Part shown: piece after piece, positions 8,924 through 16,699 of the stretch
Layout: the number at the start of each line of letters is the position of its first letter
How positions within the stretch are numbered: the first letter of the stretch is position 1
Assembly: GCA_028284155.1 (NCBI GenBank)
Contig: JANQSF010000087.1
Span: forward strand, 1-56,652
DNA: 56,652 nucleotides
Origin: Phycisphaeraceae bacterium
Lineage (GTDB): Bacteria; Planctomycetota; Phycisphaerae; Phycisphaerales; Phycisphaeraceae
Direction: 5' to 3'
Translations under genes and position numbers: made by a program
The notes under the pieces: model-generated
What the model saw: only the letters and a program-made list of their open reading frames with translations
The model's database searches: none
What the model was told of the DNA's origin: nothing

Positions 8924-10105
8924 ATGACACGCGAACCCACACAACACGACACCCGCTTCTTCGAGGCGATGGAAGGCCGAACGCTGATGTCAACGACCGG
9001 CCTGCAGTATCAGGTCATCGACGACACCGGCCCCGCCGTCGAGCCGGTGGTCGTCACGATCGAGGGGATGGAGTCCGACAACGCCGAGCAGCCGCCAATC
9101 GCGCGGTCGGCCGCTGTGCTGCCACAGCGCACAGACCAGACCACCCCGCTTGATCAGGGAAACGCCTTCCCGCGGGAGCGTCACACCGCCCAGACCGTTG
9201 ACCCGGCGAAAGTACTGATTATCACCGGCAACAATGACGACACGCCTGACGGCCTGTCCAGCACCTACGGACTCTGGGTTTATCCCATGCTCGGGTCAAC
9301 CGAGAACGATGCTCCTCATACCAAACTGTGGGTTTTGGACGGTCCGACCCAGAATCCGTTCACATTCAGAGGGCGTGTCGTTGGTGAACTGAAACCACTG
9401 GAACTTGAGCACAACGGCGATACCCCGCCGGCCGACAACAACGAGTCCGATGACAGCGACGACGACGATGGCAACATCGACCATCTGTTAGATGAAGTGT
9501 TGCAATCGATCACCGCTCGCCAGCAGGCCGAAGTTGACTGGAACGGGCAGCGTGACACGGACGGTCGAGTCTGGTATGGGGAATTCAAACGATACCTGCT
9601 CGCTCCGGCAGTGAGCGATCGGATCGCCACATCGGCACAGACGCCGGACCGCGGCGGTGAATACACATGGTTGTTCCAACTGCAAAAGCCACAAACCGAT
9701 GGCGACGTACCGGTGACTACAAACGAAAACGGCTCCGATGAAGAGAACAAGGACGATGGCGAGCAGGACGACAACTCAACCACACCCAAGATCATCCTGA
9801 TCGACCCGATGACGGGCGGTCAGATCAACGGCGTCAACGTCAGTGGTGATTCGGCGAATGATCAACCGAAGCCGATCAAGATCACCATTGTCGATGAGCA
9901 CGGTAACACGATCGACGAATACACGATCGACCCGATCGTGCCCGACTCGTCCGACCAACCTCGGAAGTTCGACTGGCAAGGCGTGCGCGGCTCGACACGA
10001 GACCACAACAACGGCGCACGCGGCGTGCAGGGCGGCTTCCACTTCAAGCTGTCCGACCTAATCCCGCCCGACCGAGACGCGGCCGAGGGCGGGGTTGAGC
10101 AATGA
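8924..10105 (+). CDS. Paralogue of the preceding gene: tagged acidic protein with one IKITIVDEHGN motif
   Basis: 393 residues. The N-terminus MTREPTQHDTRFFEAMEGRT, followed by LMS, matches the gene 88 bp upstream almost residue for residue. The middle contains an acidic run (NNESDDSDDDDG) and sequence rich in Thr/Asp/Asn. PIKITIVDEHGNTIDEYTID near the C-terminus is the fourth copy of the repeat seen in the neighbour. No signal peptide, membrane helix or catalytic motif is visible; export would depend on the N-terminal tag, which is an inference. The pair probably arose by tandem duplication followed by divergence of the middle. The two genes and the PEP-CTERM gene that follows form a same-strand block of surface-type proteins. 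Confidence 0.82.
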   Translation: MTREPTQHDTRFFEAMEGRTLMSTTGLQYQVIDDTGPAVEPVVVTIEGMESDNAEQPPIARSAAVLPQRTDQTTPLDQGNAFPRERHTAQTVDPAKVLIITGNNDDTPDGLSSTYGLWVYPMLGSTENDAPHTKLWVLDGPTQNPFTFRGRVVGELKPLELEHNGDTPPADNNESDDSDDDDGNIDHLLDEVLQSITARQQAEVDWNGQRDTDGRVWYGEFKRYLLAPAVSDRIATSAQTPDRGGEYTWLFQLQKPQTDGDVPVTTNENGSDEENKDDGEQDDNSTTPKIILIDPMTGGQINGVNVSGDSANDQPKPIKITIVDEHGNTIDEYTIDPIVPDSSDQPRKFDWQGVRGSTRDHNNGARGVQGGFHFKLSDLIPPDRDAAEGGVEQ

Positions 10106-10233
10106 CCGCAGACTTTACTGCCGGGTGAGAGTTCGCCCGGCTGAGACACGGTTGGATGAGCCAAAACCCTCGCCCCAGCCCACTGGGGAGGATGGGCTGA
10201 TTGGCGAATCTGCATCAACTGACATTTGCGCTT

Positions 10234-10312
10234 TGTCTCGTGCCACGGCCGTGTCGGCCGTGTGAAACGCCCTGGATGTACCGCACGGCAGACACGGCCG
10301 TGGCACGAGACA
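10234..10312. repeat. Perfect 22-bp inverted repeat (GTGCCACGGCCGTG family)
   Basis: Arms at 10234-10255 and 10291-10312 are exact reverse complements, with core GTGCCACGGCCGTGTC, separated by 35 bases. The core recurs as a tight palindrome at 52946-52976. It lies in the 347-bp gap (10106-10452) before the FG-GAP gene, which otherwise shows no coding frame. No transposase is linked to it. Confidence 0.85.
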
Positions 10313-10438
10313 GGCGCCTCATTCAAAGTGAGCGACCACTAACGATCCCAATTATTTGGATGGCATCAGACAATCGATTACCATGGACGTGCGCCATCGG
10401 GGTTTCACGTCAACGCTTGGCAGTGAATTGGCAAACTG

Positions 10439-10444
10439 AGGAGG
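10439..10444 (+). promoter_or_regulatory. Ribosome binding site deciding the start of the FG-GAP protein
   Basis: AGGAGG lies 8 bases before ATG 10453. The frame is open upstream to 10201, but only this ATG has a strong site and is followed directly by a signal peptide. Confidence 0.75.
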
Positions 10445-10452
10445 CTTACAAG

Positions 10453-12897
10453 ATGACGACGGACAAGATGAGACGGCGTCGCTGGGTGCGGCGCGGCGGG
10501 CGGTTTGTGCTTGGATGCGCGATCGCCTTACTTCTGACAATCAACGTGAATTCGGCCCGCGGCGTGCCGGGCTACACGGGCGGCATTGTCGGCGCACCGG
10601 GCAACGGCGTGGCGGGCGGGGTCACGCAGTTCAACCCATCCGGCCAAGCTCCGGCTGCGTCGTTCTTCGCGTATGACCCGGCGTTTACCGGCGGCGTGCG
10701 TGTCGCCGCGGGGGACGTCACCGGCGACGGCGTCGCCGACATCATCACGGGCGCGGGTGCCGGTGGCGGGCCGCGCGTCAAGGTCTATGACGGCGCCACC
10801 GGCGCCGAGCGGCAGTTCTTCGACCCGTTCGGAACGGCGTTTACCGGCGGCGTGTATGTGGCCACCGCTAACAACTCCGGTGTCAGCGAGATCATCACCG
10901 GCACCGGCGCGGGTGGCGGGCCGCACGTCCGTGTTTTCGACGCGTCCAATCCCGGTGTGGGTCACCGGCTGAGCATTGAGCCGTACGACAACAACTTCTT
11001 GGGCGGCGTGCGCGTCGCTGCGGCCGACGTCACCGGCGACGGCGTGGACGACATCATCACCGGACCGGGGCCAGGCTCCCCGGCAGCCGGCCCGCATGTG
11101 AAGGTATTCAATGGCGCGACCGGCGCGGAGATCAGCAGCTTCTTCGCGTTCGACCCGGGCTTCACCGGCGGTGTTTACGTCGCGGCCGGCGATATCAACA
11201 ACGACAACGTGCCGGACATCATCACCGGCGCCGGACCCGGCGGCGGGCCGCATGTCAGGGCGTTCAGTGGTGTTGACAATTCACCACTGATTCAGTTTCA
11301 ACCTTACCCCGGCTTCCAGGGCGGGGTGCGCGTCGCGGTCGGCGACATCAACAACGATGGTATCGCCGACATCGTCACCGCGCCGGGCCCGGGGGGCGGG
11401 CCGCATGTCCGCGCCTTCAGCGGTGTTGACGGCACGATTCTGCAAAGCTTCTACGCCCACCCGGGTGAGGTCCGCACGGGCATCCACGTCGCGGCGACGC
11501 CGCTGCCACTGGGGCCGCAACGCGACCACTTTGAAAACGTCCTGCCGGTCGGCGAATGGAACAACCCCAGCGTTTGGAACGGCCCGGCCGGCCCGGGCGT
11601 GCCCGGCCCCGGCGACATTGTCACCATCCAGGGCGGCGGGTTTGCCAACCCGAATCTGATCGGCCTGAACCCGCCTGTCGTGGGTGGCCCCGGTCCGCAG
11701 GCGTTCGGCGTGCAGGTGACCGGCCACACGGTGTTCGACGGCGGCGTGCTGAATACGAACGGGCTGTCGCTCGTCGCCCCACTGCCACCGCAGCCGCTCA
11801 ATCCGATCCCGTCGAGCCTGGGCATCGGCGGCACGCCGGGCCAACCGACGCAGGTCGTTGTGCAGGACCTGCTCAACATCCGCGACGGCCTGCTGCATGT
11901 GAACGTGGACGGCCACCTGAATGCGCGGCAGATCAACCTCGGCTCGCCCGACGACTCGGGCGCGCCGCAACTCGGCGTGTTCGACGGTGCGCAGGTCGAT
12001 GTGGTTCGGCTGAACGCGATCAGCGGTCAGTTGCAGGTCGTTGGTCCCGGTTCGAATCTCACCGCGCAAAACGGCGCACGCATCGGCGGCGACCCGACAC
12101 TGGGAACGAACCCGTTCGTTTTCATCGGCCCGGGCGGTCGGATGGAGATCCTCGGCCCAACGTCGTTGTTCGGTGGCCAACTGTTCATCGACCCGCTGGG
12201 ACAGTTCGTGTCACCGGGACCGTTCCTGCTCGGCGGCGATTTCGGATTGGTGCCGCCGCCGTTGCCCCCGCCGGGTGGGTTTGGCGGGCCGGGCGGGCAG
12301 CCGGGCTTCAATCCGGCGACGATCTCCGTCAAGGGTGACTTGCAGGTACAGAGCCTCACGCTTGAGAACGACCCGCGAGCCCCGTTGAGACGCCTGACGA
12401 TCAAGGGCGACGGCGGCGCGGTGATCGTGGATTCGGCGGTCGAAAACCGGGGCGGCAAGGTCGCGCCCGGCGACTCGGTGGGCACGCTGTACATCTCCAA
12501 GAACGGCGGCATGGGCGGCAACTACATCCAGGAAATGAACGGCCTGTTGGAGATCGAGGTCGGGCAGGCCGGCATCGACCTGCTGATGGTCGAAGGGTCA
12601 GCCTCGCTGGGCGGGTCATTGATGGTCCTGCTGTTGCCGCCTGTGGACCTCGTGCCGGGTACGGAGCACGACTTCCTGTTGGCCGGCGACGGCATCACCG
12701 GCATGTTCGACGACATGCGCGTACCACTCAACCGATTCGGCGAGCCGATCTTCGACGTGACGGTCGACAATAACCGCGCATATCTGACCGTGCGCGACGT
12801 GAGCTTCCTGCTGCCCGTGCCGGAACCGACCTCGGCGGTGCTGCTGGTCGTGGCGGGCGCGGCGGTGGCCGGGCGGCGTCGGCGGCGCGAGCGATGA
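10453..12897 (+). CDS. Exported FG-GAP/VCBS-repeat protein with PEP-CTERM sorting tail
   Basis: 814 residues. Basic N-terminus (MRRRRWVRRGGR) and hydrophobic segment to about residue 35 form a signal peptide. Residues ~50-350 contain at least five beta-propeller-type repeats with calcium-binding motifs (DVTGDGVADIITGAG, DINNDNVPDIITGAG, DINNDGIADIVTAPG), each followed by GGGPHVR/KVF. The middle and end resemble Gly/Asn-rich autotransporter-like beta-helix sequence (GNYIQEMNGLLEIEVG). The C-terminus is a classic PEP-CTERM: VPEPTSAVLLVVAGAAVAG, then RRRRRER, for processing by an exosortase. The product is probably displayed at the cell surface or in the matrix; its ligand is unknown. Confidence 0.9.
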   Translation: MTTDKMRRRRWVRRGGRFVLGCAIALLLTINVNSARGVPGYTGGIVGAPGNGVAGGVTQFNPSGQAPAASFFAYDPAFTGGVRVAAGDVTGDGVADIITGAGAGGGPRVKVYDGATGAERQFFDPFGTAFTGGVYVATANNSGVSEIITGTGAGGGPHVRVFDASNPGVGHRLSIEPYDNNFLGGVRVAAADVTGDGVDDIITGPGPGSPAAGPHVKVFNGATGAEISSFFAFDPGFTGGVYVAAGDINNDNVPDIITGAGPGGGPHVRAFSGVDNSPLIQFQPYPGFQGGVRVAVGDINNDGIADIVTAPGPGGGPHVRAFSGVDGTILQSFYAHPGEVRTGIHVAATPLPLGPQRDHFENVLPVGEWNNPSVWNGPAGPGVPGPGDIVTIQGGGFANPNLIGLNPPVVGGPGPQAFGVQVTGHTVFDGGVLNTNGLSLVAPLPPQPLNPIPSSLGIGGTPGQPTQVVVQDLLNIRDGLLHVNVDGHLNARQINLGSPDDSGAPQLGVFDGAQVDVVRLNAISGQLQVVGPGSNLTAQNGARIGGDPTLGTNPFVFIGPGGRMEILGPTSLFGGQLFIDPLGQFVSPGPFLLGGDFGLVPPPLPPPGGFGGPGGQPGFNPATISVKGDLQVQSLTLENDPRAPLRRLTIKGDGGAVIVDSAVENRGGKVAPGDSVGTLYISKNGGMGGNYIQEMNGLLEIEVGQAGIDLLMVEGSASLGGSLMVLLLPPVDLVPGTEHDFLLAGDGITGMFDDMRVPLNRFGEPIFDVTVDNNRAYLTVRDVSFLLPVPEPTSAVLLVVAGAAVAGRRRRRER

Positions 12898-12927
12898 TTG
12901 AAACCGCTGTTGACTAAAACACAGGAG

Positions 12928-12960
12928 GGCCACGCATTACAATGCGTGGCCTTCTTTGTT
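12928..12960. terminator. Bidirectional intrinsic terminator
   Basis: Stem GGCCACGCA/TGCGTGGCC (12928-12936, 12943-12951) followed by TTCTTTGTT on the plus strand; on the minus strand the stem is followed by TGTGTTTTAG a few bases later. It sits between the converging FG-GAP gene and rplU. Confidence 0.75.
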
Positions 12961-12982
12961 GGATGCCAAATGTTGTCAACGA

Positions 12983-13300
12983 TCAGCTCGGCTGGATCGA
13001 CGTGATCTTGACGGACAAGTAGTCCTGCCGGTGCGTGCCCATGCGCAGGTAGCCCTTGCGTCGCTTGAACTTCACGACGGGCACGCGGTCGGTCCGCTCC
13101 TCGCCGAGGATGTCGGCTGTGACCTTCGCGCCATCGACATAAGGTTGCCCGACCTTCGCGTCGCCGCCCGTGCCGAGCATGACGACCTTGTCGAACAGGA
13201 CGGTGGCGGCGTCGGCCGCGAGATCGCGCTTGGCGACCTTGATCGTGTCGCCTTCACGGACCATGATCTGCGAGCCGCTGTCTTCGATGATCGCGTACAT
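12983..13300 (-). CDS. rplU: 50S ribosomal protein bL21
   Basis: 105 residues, normal family length. MYAIIEDSGSQIMVREGDTI and the C-terminal VVKFKRRKGYLRMGTHRQDY are characteristic bL21 sequence; the protein binds 23S rRNA in the large subunit. In most bacteria rplU is followed by rpmA (bL27), but here the next gene downstream is the convergent FG-GAP gene, so bL27 must be elsewhere or lost. A possible -10 (TAAACT, minus strand, near 13355) was noted without a convincing -35. Confidence 0.95.
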   Translation of the reverse strand: MYAIIEDSGSQIMVREGDTIKVAKRDLAADAATVLFDKVVMLGTGGDAKVGQPYVDGAKVTADILGEERTDRVPVVKFKRRKGYLRMGTHRQDYLSVKITSIQPS

Positions 13301-13429
13301 GTCGGGACGCCTTTGGGTCGGGGGTATCCGGCAATTTGAGGACGGGTAGTTTAGGCGGTTGGGCTTGAAAATCCAGTGGACTCGGGAGGGTCGGGGTGGG
13401 GACTGGATTCTCGTGGTTGATTGAGGGGA

Positions 13430-13448
13430 GCGCTAAGCCGCAAGCGGC
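13430..13448 (-). repeat. CUUG-hairpin repeat, copy 1
   Basis: Minus-strand reading GCCGCTTGCGGCTTAGCGC. The stem GCCG/CGGC closes a CTTG loop. Unlike most copies it is about 100 bp from the nearest upstream stop codon and lies beyond a terminator. Confidence 0.8.
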
Positions 13449-13476
13449 TTGGGGCGGGCGGTGCCCCATCCATAAG

Positions 13477-13513
13477 AAAAAAGCACGGCCCGGGCAGAAT
13501 CGCACCGGGCCGC
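13477..13513 (-). terminator. Intrinsic terminator of the 13548-14048 gene
   Basis: On the minus strand CGGCCCGG, an 11-base loop, CCGGGCCG, then TGC and six Ts. It begins about 35 bases after the stop codon. Confidence 0.85.
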
Positions 13514-13547
13514 ACTCGATCAGGGGTAACTTGGTGGGCGTCTCCGA

Positions 13548-14048
13548 TCAGTCAGCGTGAACCCATTGACCGGGGAAACGCCGCTTGGGAGACTTCTTGG
13601 GGTCGTGATGCCGGGGGGCGATGCCGTCCGGCTTCTGGATGATCAGCCTCGGCTGCGGGCGGGTTTCGCGGACGGTCTGCACCGTGCGGACCTTGCCGAA
13701 GATCACCTTCGCCTTGCCGGCCGTGGCCGCTTTGCCGAGCCGCTGGGCTTTGAGCAGCCAGTGGTCGTCGTCGATCCGAAATTGGCCCTGTCGGCCGTAG
13801 TTCGCGTCCAAATCCACGTCGTGCGACTGGTGGTTGACCACCGTGCGGACGACCTTCACGTCGTGCTGCCTGGCCATGTAACGCGTCACCACGCGGGCGG
13901 GCTTGGCGTCGGGCACGACGATGTAGGCCCGTCGCTGCGTGGCCTGCTGCAAGGGCATGTCGCGGGCGTCAGCCGACGTGCAGAACGCCGCGGCGATCAG
14001 TGCACCGATTAACATCCCTGCCCAGCCATACGACCATTGACGGATCAT
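13548..14048 (-). CDS. Small exported basic protein, function unknown
   Basis: 166 residues. AAGGAG lies 6 bases before the ATG. Residues ~8-28 (GWAGMLIGALIAAAFCTSADA) look like a cleavable signal peptide. The mature part is basic and His-rich (KPDGIAPRHHDPKKSPKRR near the end), without cysteines, membrane segments or a motif I recognise. It has its own terminator just downstream. It is divergent from the metal-import genes, with about 360 bp between them, so a role linked to metal uptake is possible but not shown. Confidence 0.75.
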   Translation of the reverse strand: MIRQWSYGWAGMLIGALIAAAFCTSADARDMPLQQATQRRAYIVVPDAKPARVVTRYMARQHDVKVVRTVVNHQSHDVDLDANYGRQGQFRIDDDHWLLKAQRLGKAATAGKAKVIFGKVRTVQTVRETRPQPRLIIQKPDGIAPRHHDPKKSPKRRFPGQWVHAD

Positions 14049-14365
14049 GCGTCACTCCTTTCCCGTCGCGGGCGACGGGGATAAAAGCTGCCCGATCGAT
14101 CAGTTGGAACGGCTTGTCCGGGGGTCCGAGGCTGACGCTGATCGGGCGTGTCTCTCAGCATGACCGTTACAACCGCCGTGCCAGTTGCGACTCTAGCGAC
14201 CAGAAGGCGCATAACCCCATACGTTGACTTTGATTAGACGGAATCGTGGCGAGAAGTGTCCGAAGTATTATCGGTCCGACGTGTTGCGGCCGAGCGACGC
14301 CGGTGTGGATCGTGGCCAACAACGCGCCGCCGAATCAACGCGCAACATTGACCGCACGACCCGGC
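14049..14365. other. Divergent intergenic region upstream of the metal importer
   Basis: About 320 bp with no supported gene. The plus frame is open from 14224 into the binding-protein gene, but that extension lacks a ribosome binding site and would bury the signal peptide. The divergent promoters should lie here. Confidence 0.5.
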
Positions 14366-14391
14366 TTGCAATAATTGAGAACCGATTATCA
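14366..14391 (+). promoter_or_regulatory. Possible Zur/Fur-type operator
   Basis: An AT-rich imperfect palindrome in GC-rich surroundings, with half-sites ATAAT and ATTAT nine bases apart (14370-14388), immediately before the ribosome binding site of the metal-binding lipoprotein gene. Position and composition fit a Zur or Fur box controlling the importer, but no regulator gene is in the window. Confidence 0.4.
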
Positions 14392-14406
14392 GGCAGGAGA
14401 CGGCAC

Positions 14407-15390
14407 GTGTCCACACGTCATCACGCGATCACGCACGCCCGACGCGGCGGCATCTTTATCTTGTCGCTCGTTCTTGCGGCCGGTCTTGGCCTGTCCGCCT
14501 GCGATCATGGTCACGATCACGAGAAAGACCACAAACACGACGAGCACGCGGGGCACGACCATGATCACAGTGGGCCGAACCCGCACCTTTGGCTTGATCC
14601 GATGTCTGCACACGCGTTTGTCAGCGCGATGGAGCAACCACTGGCGCGCATCGCCGGCGACGAACCGACGATCGTCGTCAGTATTCCGCCCGTCGCCAGC
14701 CTGATCAGCGAGATCGTCGGTGAAGACGCAACAGTGCACACCCTGCTCACACCCGGCGCCAGCCCGCACGGCTTCGAACCGACCCCAGCCCAACTCGCAC
14801 AACTGACCAAGGCCGACCTGCTGATCTCCATCGGGCAGGGCTTGGACGCGTGGGCTGACAGCGCCGCCAAGAAGGTCGCACCGGACGTCCCGGCCGTTCA
14901 CTTCTACGACCTGGCCAAAGGCAAGGGCGACAAAACCGGCGAGGCAATCCCGTTGCCGACCGCCTGGCAGGAACGGCGCGACGCGCTGCTCGACAAGCTC
15001 AAAGCACTCGACGCCAAGTACAAGTCAACCCTCGCCAACGTCAAACAGAAACACCTGGTCACCTACCACGACGCGTTCGATCCGTTGGCTGAACGCTACG
15101 GCCTCGAGGTCGTCGCGCACCTCATGCCGTTCGACCTCGCCCCCGGCGAAGACGTCGCACCGGCTCGGTTGGCCGGCGTGATTAAGGCGATCAAGGCACA
15201 CAAACTCGAAGTCTTCTACGCCGAGCCGCAGATGCCCGAGCAGGCGGTGCGCGTCCTGACCGAAGAAACAGGCGTCAAAGTCCTCCGCCTCGACCCGCTG
15301 GGCGACCCGGCCGCGGAAGGATACCGCACGTACTTCGAGTTGATGGAATCGAACCTGGCGACGCTGAAGCGCGGGCAGTCGATGGAATGA
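14407..15390 (+). CDS. Zinc/manganese ABC transporter substrate-binding lipoprotein (ZnuA-like, segment order permuted)
   Basis: 327 residues from GTG 14407 (AGGAGA seven bases upstream). Lipoprotein signal peptide with lipobox LSAC (Cys32). Residues 33-54 are a His/Asp-rich metal-binding stretch, followed by PNPHLWLDPMSAHAFVSAME (58-75). Then comes the normal ZnuA N-domain: VVSIPPVASLISEIVGE, TPGASPHGFEP with the first metal His, and ISIGQGLDAW; next KHLVTYHDAF with another His ligand; last LRLDPLGD. In ordinary ZnuA proteins the His-rich loop and PH-x-WLDP segment lie in the middle of the chain. Here they precede the N-domain and are missing from the middle. It delivers metal to the ATPase/permease encoded downstream. 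Confidence 0.85.
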   Translation: MSTRHHAITHARRGGIFILSLVLAAGLGLSACDHGHDHEKDHKHDEHAGHDHDHSGPNPHLWLDPMSAHAFVSAMEQPLARIAGDEPTIVVSIPPVASLISEIVGEDATVHTLLTPGASPHGFEPTPAQLAQLTKADLLISIGQGLDAWADSAAKKVAPDVPAVHFYDLAKGKGDKTGEAIPLPTAWQERRDALLDKLKALDAKYKSTLANVKQKHLVTYHDAFDPLAERYGLEVVAHLMPFDLAPGEDVAPARLAGVIKAIKAHKLEVFYAEPQMPEQAVRVLTEETGVKVLRLDPLGDPAAEGYRTYFELMESNLATLKRGQSME

Positions 15391-15395
15391 CGGGG

Positions 15396-15710
15396 TGGAA
15401 CCGCAGATGAACACAGATGGACACAGATGAGAAAGCAGGAAAGCATGAGAGCAGGAAAACAGGAAATCGGATTCGCGCGCAGAAAACCGTTTAGCGCCGC
15501 ACGTCAATTGACCAACCGAACACCCGTTTAGCGGCGTGCCCGCAGGGCCGTCTTCTTCTGGTCACGCAAGCCCGCGGAAGGCGGGCTGCGGGCACGCCGC
15601 TAAACACGTTACAGTGCGCAACGTCGATTCCCTGCTGGCTTGTTCTACTGCTTTACTGTTTCCCTCCTCTACTCCCCATCTGTGTCCATCTGTGTACATC
15701 TGTGGTTCCA
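15396..15710. repeat. Nested inverted-repeat element between binding protein and ATPase genes
   Basis: Outer arms 15396-15429 and 15677-15710 are 34 bases with two mismatches, built from iterated ACACAGATGG-like units. Next are arms of GCAGGAAA-type words. The core has exact 20-bp arms GTTTAGCGGCGTGCCCGCAG (15526-15545) and its complement (15586-15605). The core and GCAGGAAA arms recur at 44028-44225. It fills nearly all of a 332-bp gap in which no gene is seen. Confidence 0.85.
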
Positions 15711-15722
15711 ACTCAATTCACC

Positions 15723-16529
15723 ATGACCACCCACACGCACTCGTGCAATCACGGCGATCTGGCACACCACCACGGCGGTGGTCGTGACGCGATCTGCCTG
15801 GACGATGTGTCGTTCCAATACGACGCGGACGATCGCGAACCCGTGCTGCGTGACGTGACGCTGCACGTCGAACAGGGGTGCAACCTCGGCATCATCGGCC
15901 CGAACGGCGCGGGGAAGACGACACTGGTCAAGATCATCCTCGGTCAACTCGAGCCGTCGGCCGGCAGCGTGCGGGTCATGGACATGACGCCGGCCAAGGC
16001 GTGCAGGCAAGGCGACGTGATCGGCTACGTCCCGCAGCGGATCGAGGCGGAGTGGCGGTTCCCGATCACGGCCGAGCAGGTCGTGATGATGGGGCTGGTC
16101 GGCAAGACGGGTCTATTCAAACGCCACAGCAAGCCCGACCGCGAGCACGCGCTGCGCGTCATGGAGCAGGTCGGCGTGATCGACCTGCGGCGTCGGCCGA
16201 TCGGCGCGCTGTCGGGTGGACAGCAGCAGCGGCTGTTCATCGCGCGGGCGTTGGCCGCCAACCCGAAACTGCTCATCCTCGACGAGCCGCTGGTCGGCGT
16301 CGACGAGGCTGGGCAACAACAGTTCGCGTCACTCATCCACGACCTGCACGAGTCGTTCGGGTTGACCGTGGTGATCGTGAGTCACGACATCCAGGCCATC
16401 GCGGCGGGTTGTAACCGCGTGGCGTGTCTGCGTCAGTCGATCCACTTCCACGACGCGCCTGACGGTTTAACACGCGACGTGCTGCAAGAAGTGTTCGCGC
16501 ACGAGATCGCGACGGTGTTGCCGCAATGA
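15723..16529 (+). CDS. Zinc/manganese ABC transporter ATPase (ZnuC-like) with His-rich N-terminus
   Basis: 268 residues. Hydrolyses ATP to drive metal import. Walker A GPNGAGKTT, signature LSGGQQQR, Walker B LLILDEP and switch His in VIVSHD are all intact. The first ~20 residues (MTTHTHSCNHGDLAHHHGGG) form a His/Cys-rich extension not needed for ATPase function; it may bind zinc, which is an inference. Start ATG 15723 lies directly after the inverted-repeat element. The frame is open 21 bp further upstream inside the element. Partner permease follows 170 bp downstream. Confidence 0.92.
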   Translation: MTTHTHSCNHGDLAHHHGGGRDAICLDDVSFQYDADDREPVLRDVTLHVEQGCNLGIIGPNGAGKTTLVKIILGQLEPSAGSVRVMDMTPAKACRQGDVIGYVPQRIEAEWRFPITAEQVVMMGLVGKTGLFKRHSKPDREHALRVMEQVGVIDLRRRPIGALSGGQQQRLFIARALAANPKLLILDEPLVGVDEAGQQQFASLIHDLHESFGLTVVIVSHDIQAIAAGCNRVACLRQSIHFHDAPDGLTRDVLQEVFAHEIATVLPQ

Positions 16530-16551
16530 CTGACGATCTCCGACACATGCT

Positions 16552-16628
16552 GGGTGCCACTGGCGGCTTGCCCGCCAGTGCTGATCCCGAACGACAAAGC
16601 ACTGGCGGGCAAGCCGCCAGTGGCACCC
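16552..16628. repeat. Perfect 31-bp inverted repeat between ATPase and permease genes
   Basis: Arms at 16552-16582 and 16598-16628 are exact complements, with a 15-base loop; the arm contains CACTGGCGGCTTGCCCGCCA. It starts 22 bases after the ATPase stop. Just downstream (16657-16695) is a run of iterated TTTGACTTTCGAC words. A hairpin this strong in an operon could uncouple permease from ATPase expression. Confidence 0.88.
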
Positions 16629-16699
16629 GTGAATCCTAGCACGATGCGCGTCCAGATTTGACTTTCGACATTTGACTTTCGACCTTCGACCTTCTCCCC

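Noticed and set aside
10201..10452. Upstream extension of the FG-GAP protein frame
   Set aside because: It reads through the inverted repeat at 10234-10312. The AGGAGG site and signal peptide support ATG 10453.
14224..14406. Upstream extension of the metal-binding lipoprotein
   Set aside because: It would place 61 residues before the signal peptide and lacks a ribosome binding site; GTG 14407 has both.
15396..15710. Insertion sequence
   Set aside because: Inverted ends are present but no transposase frame fits inside 315 bp and no target duplication is seen; kept as a repeat element only.
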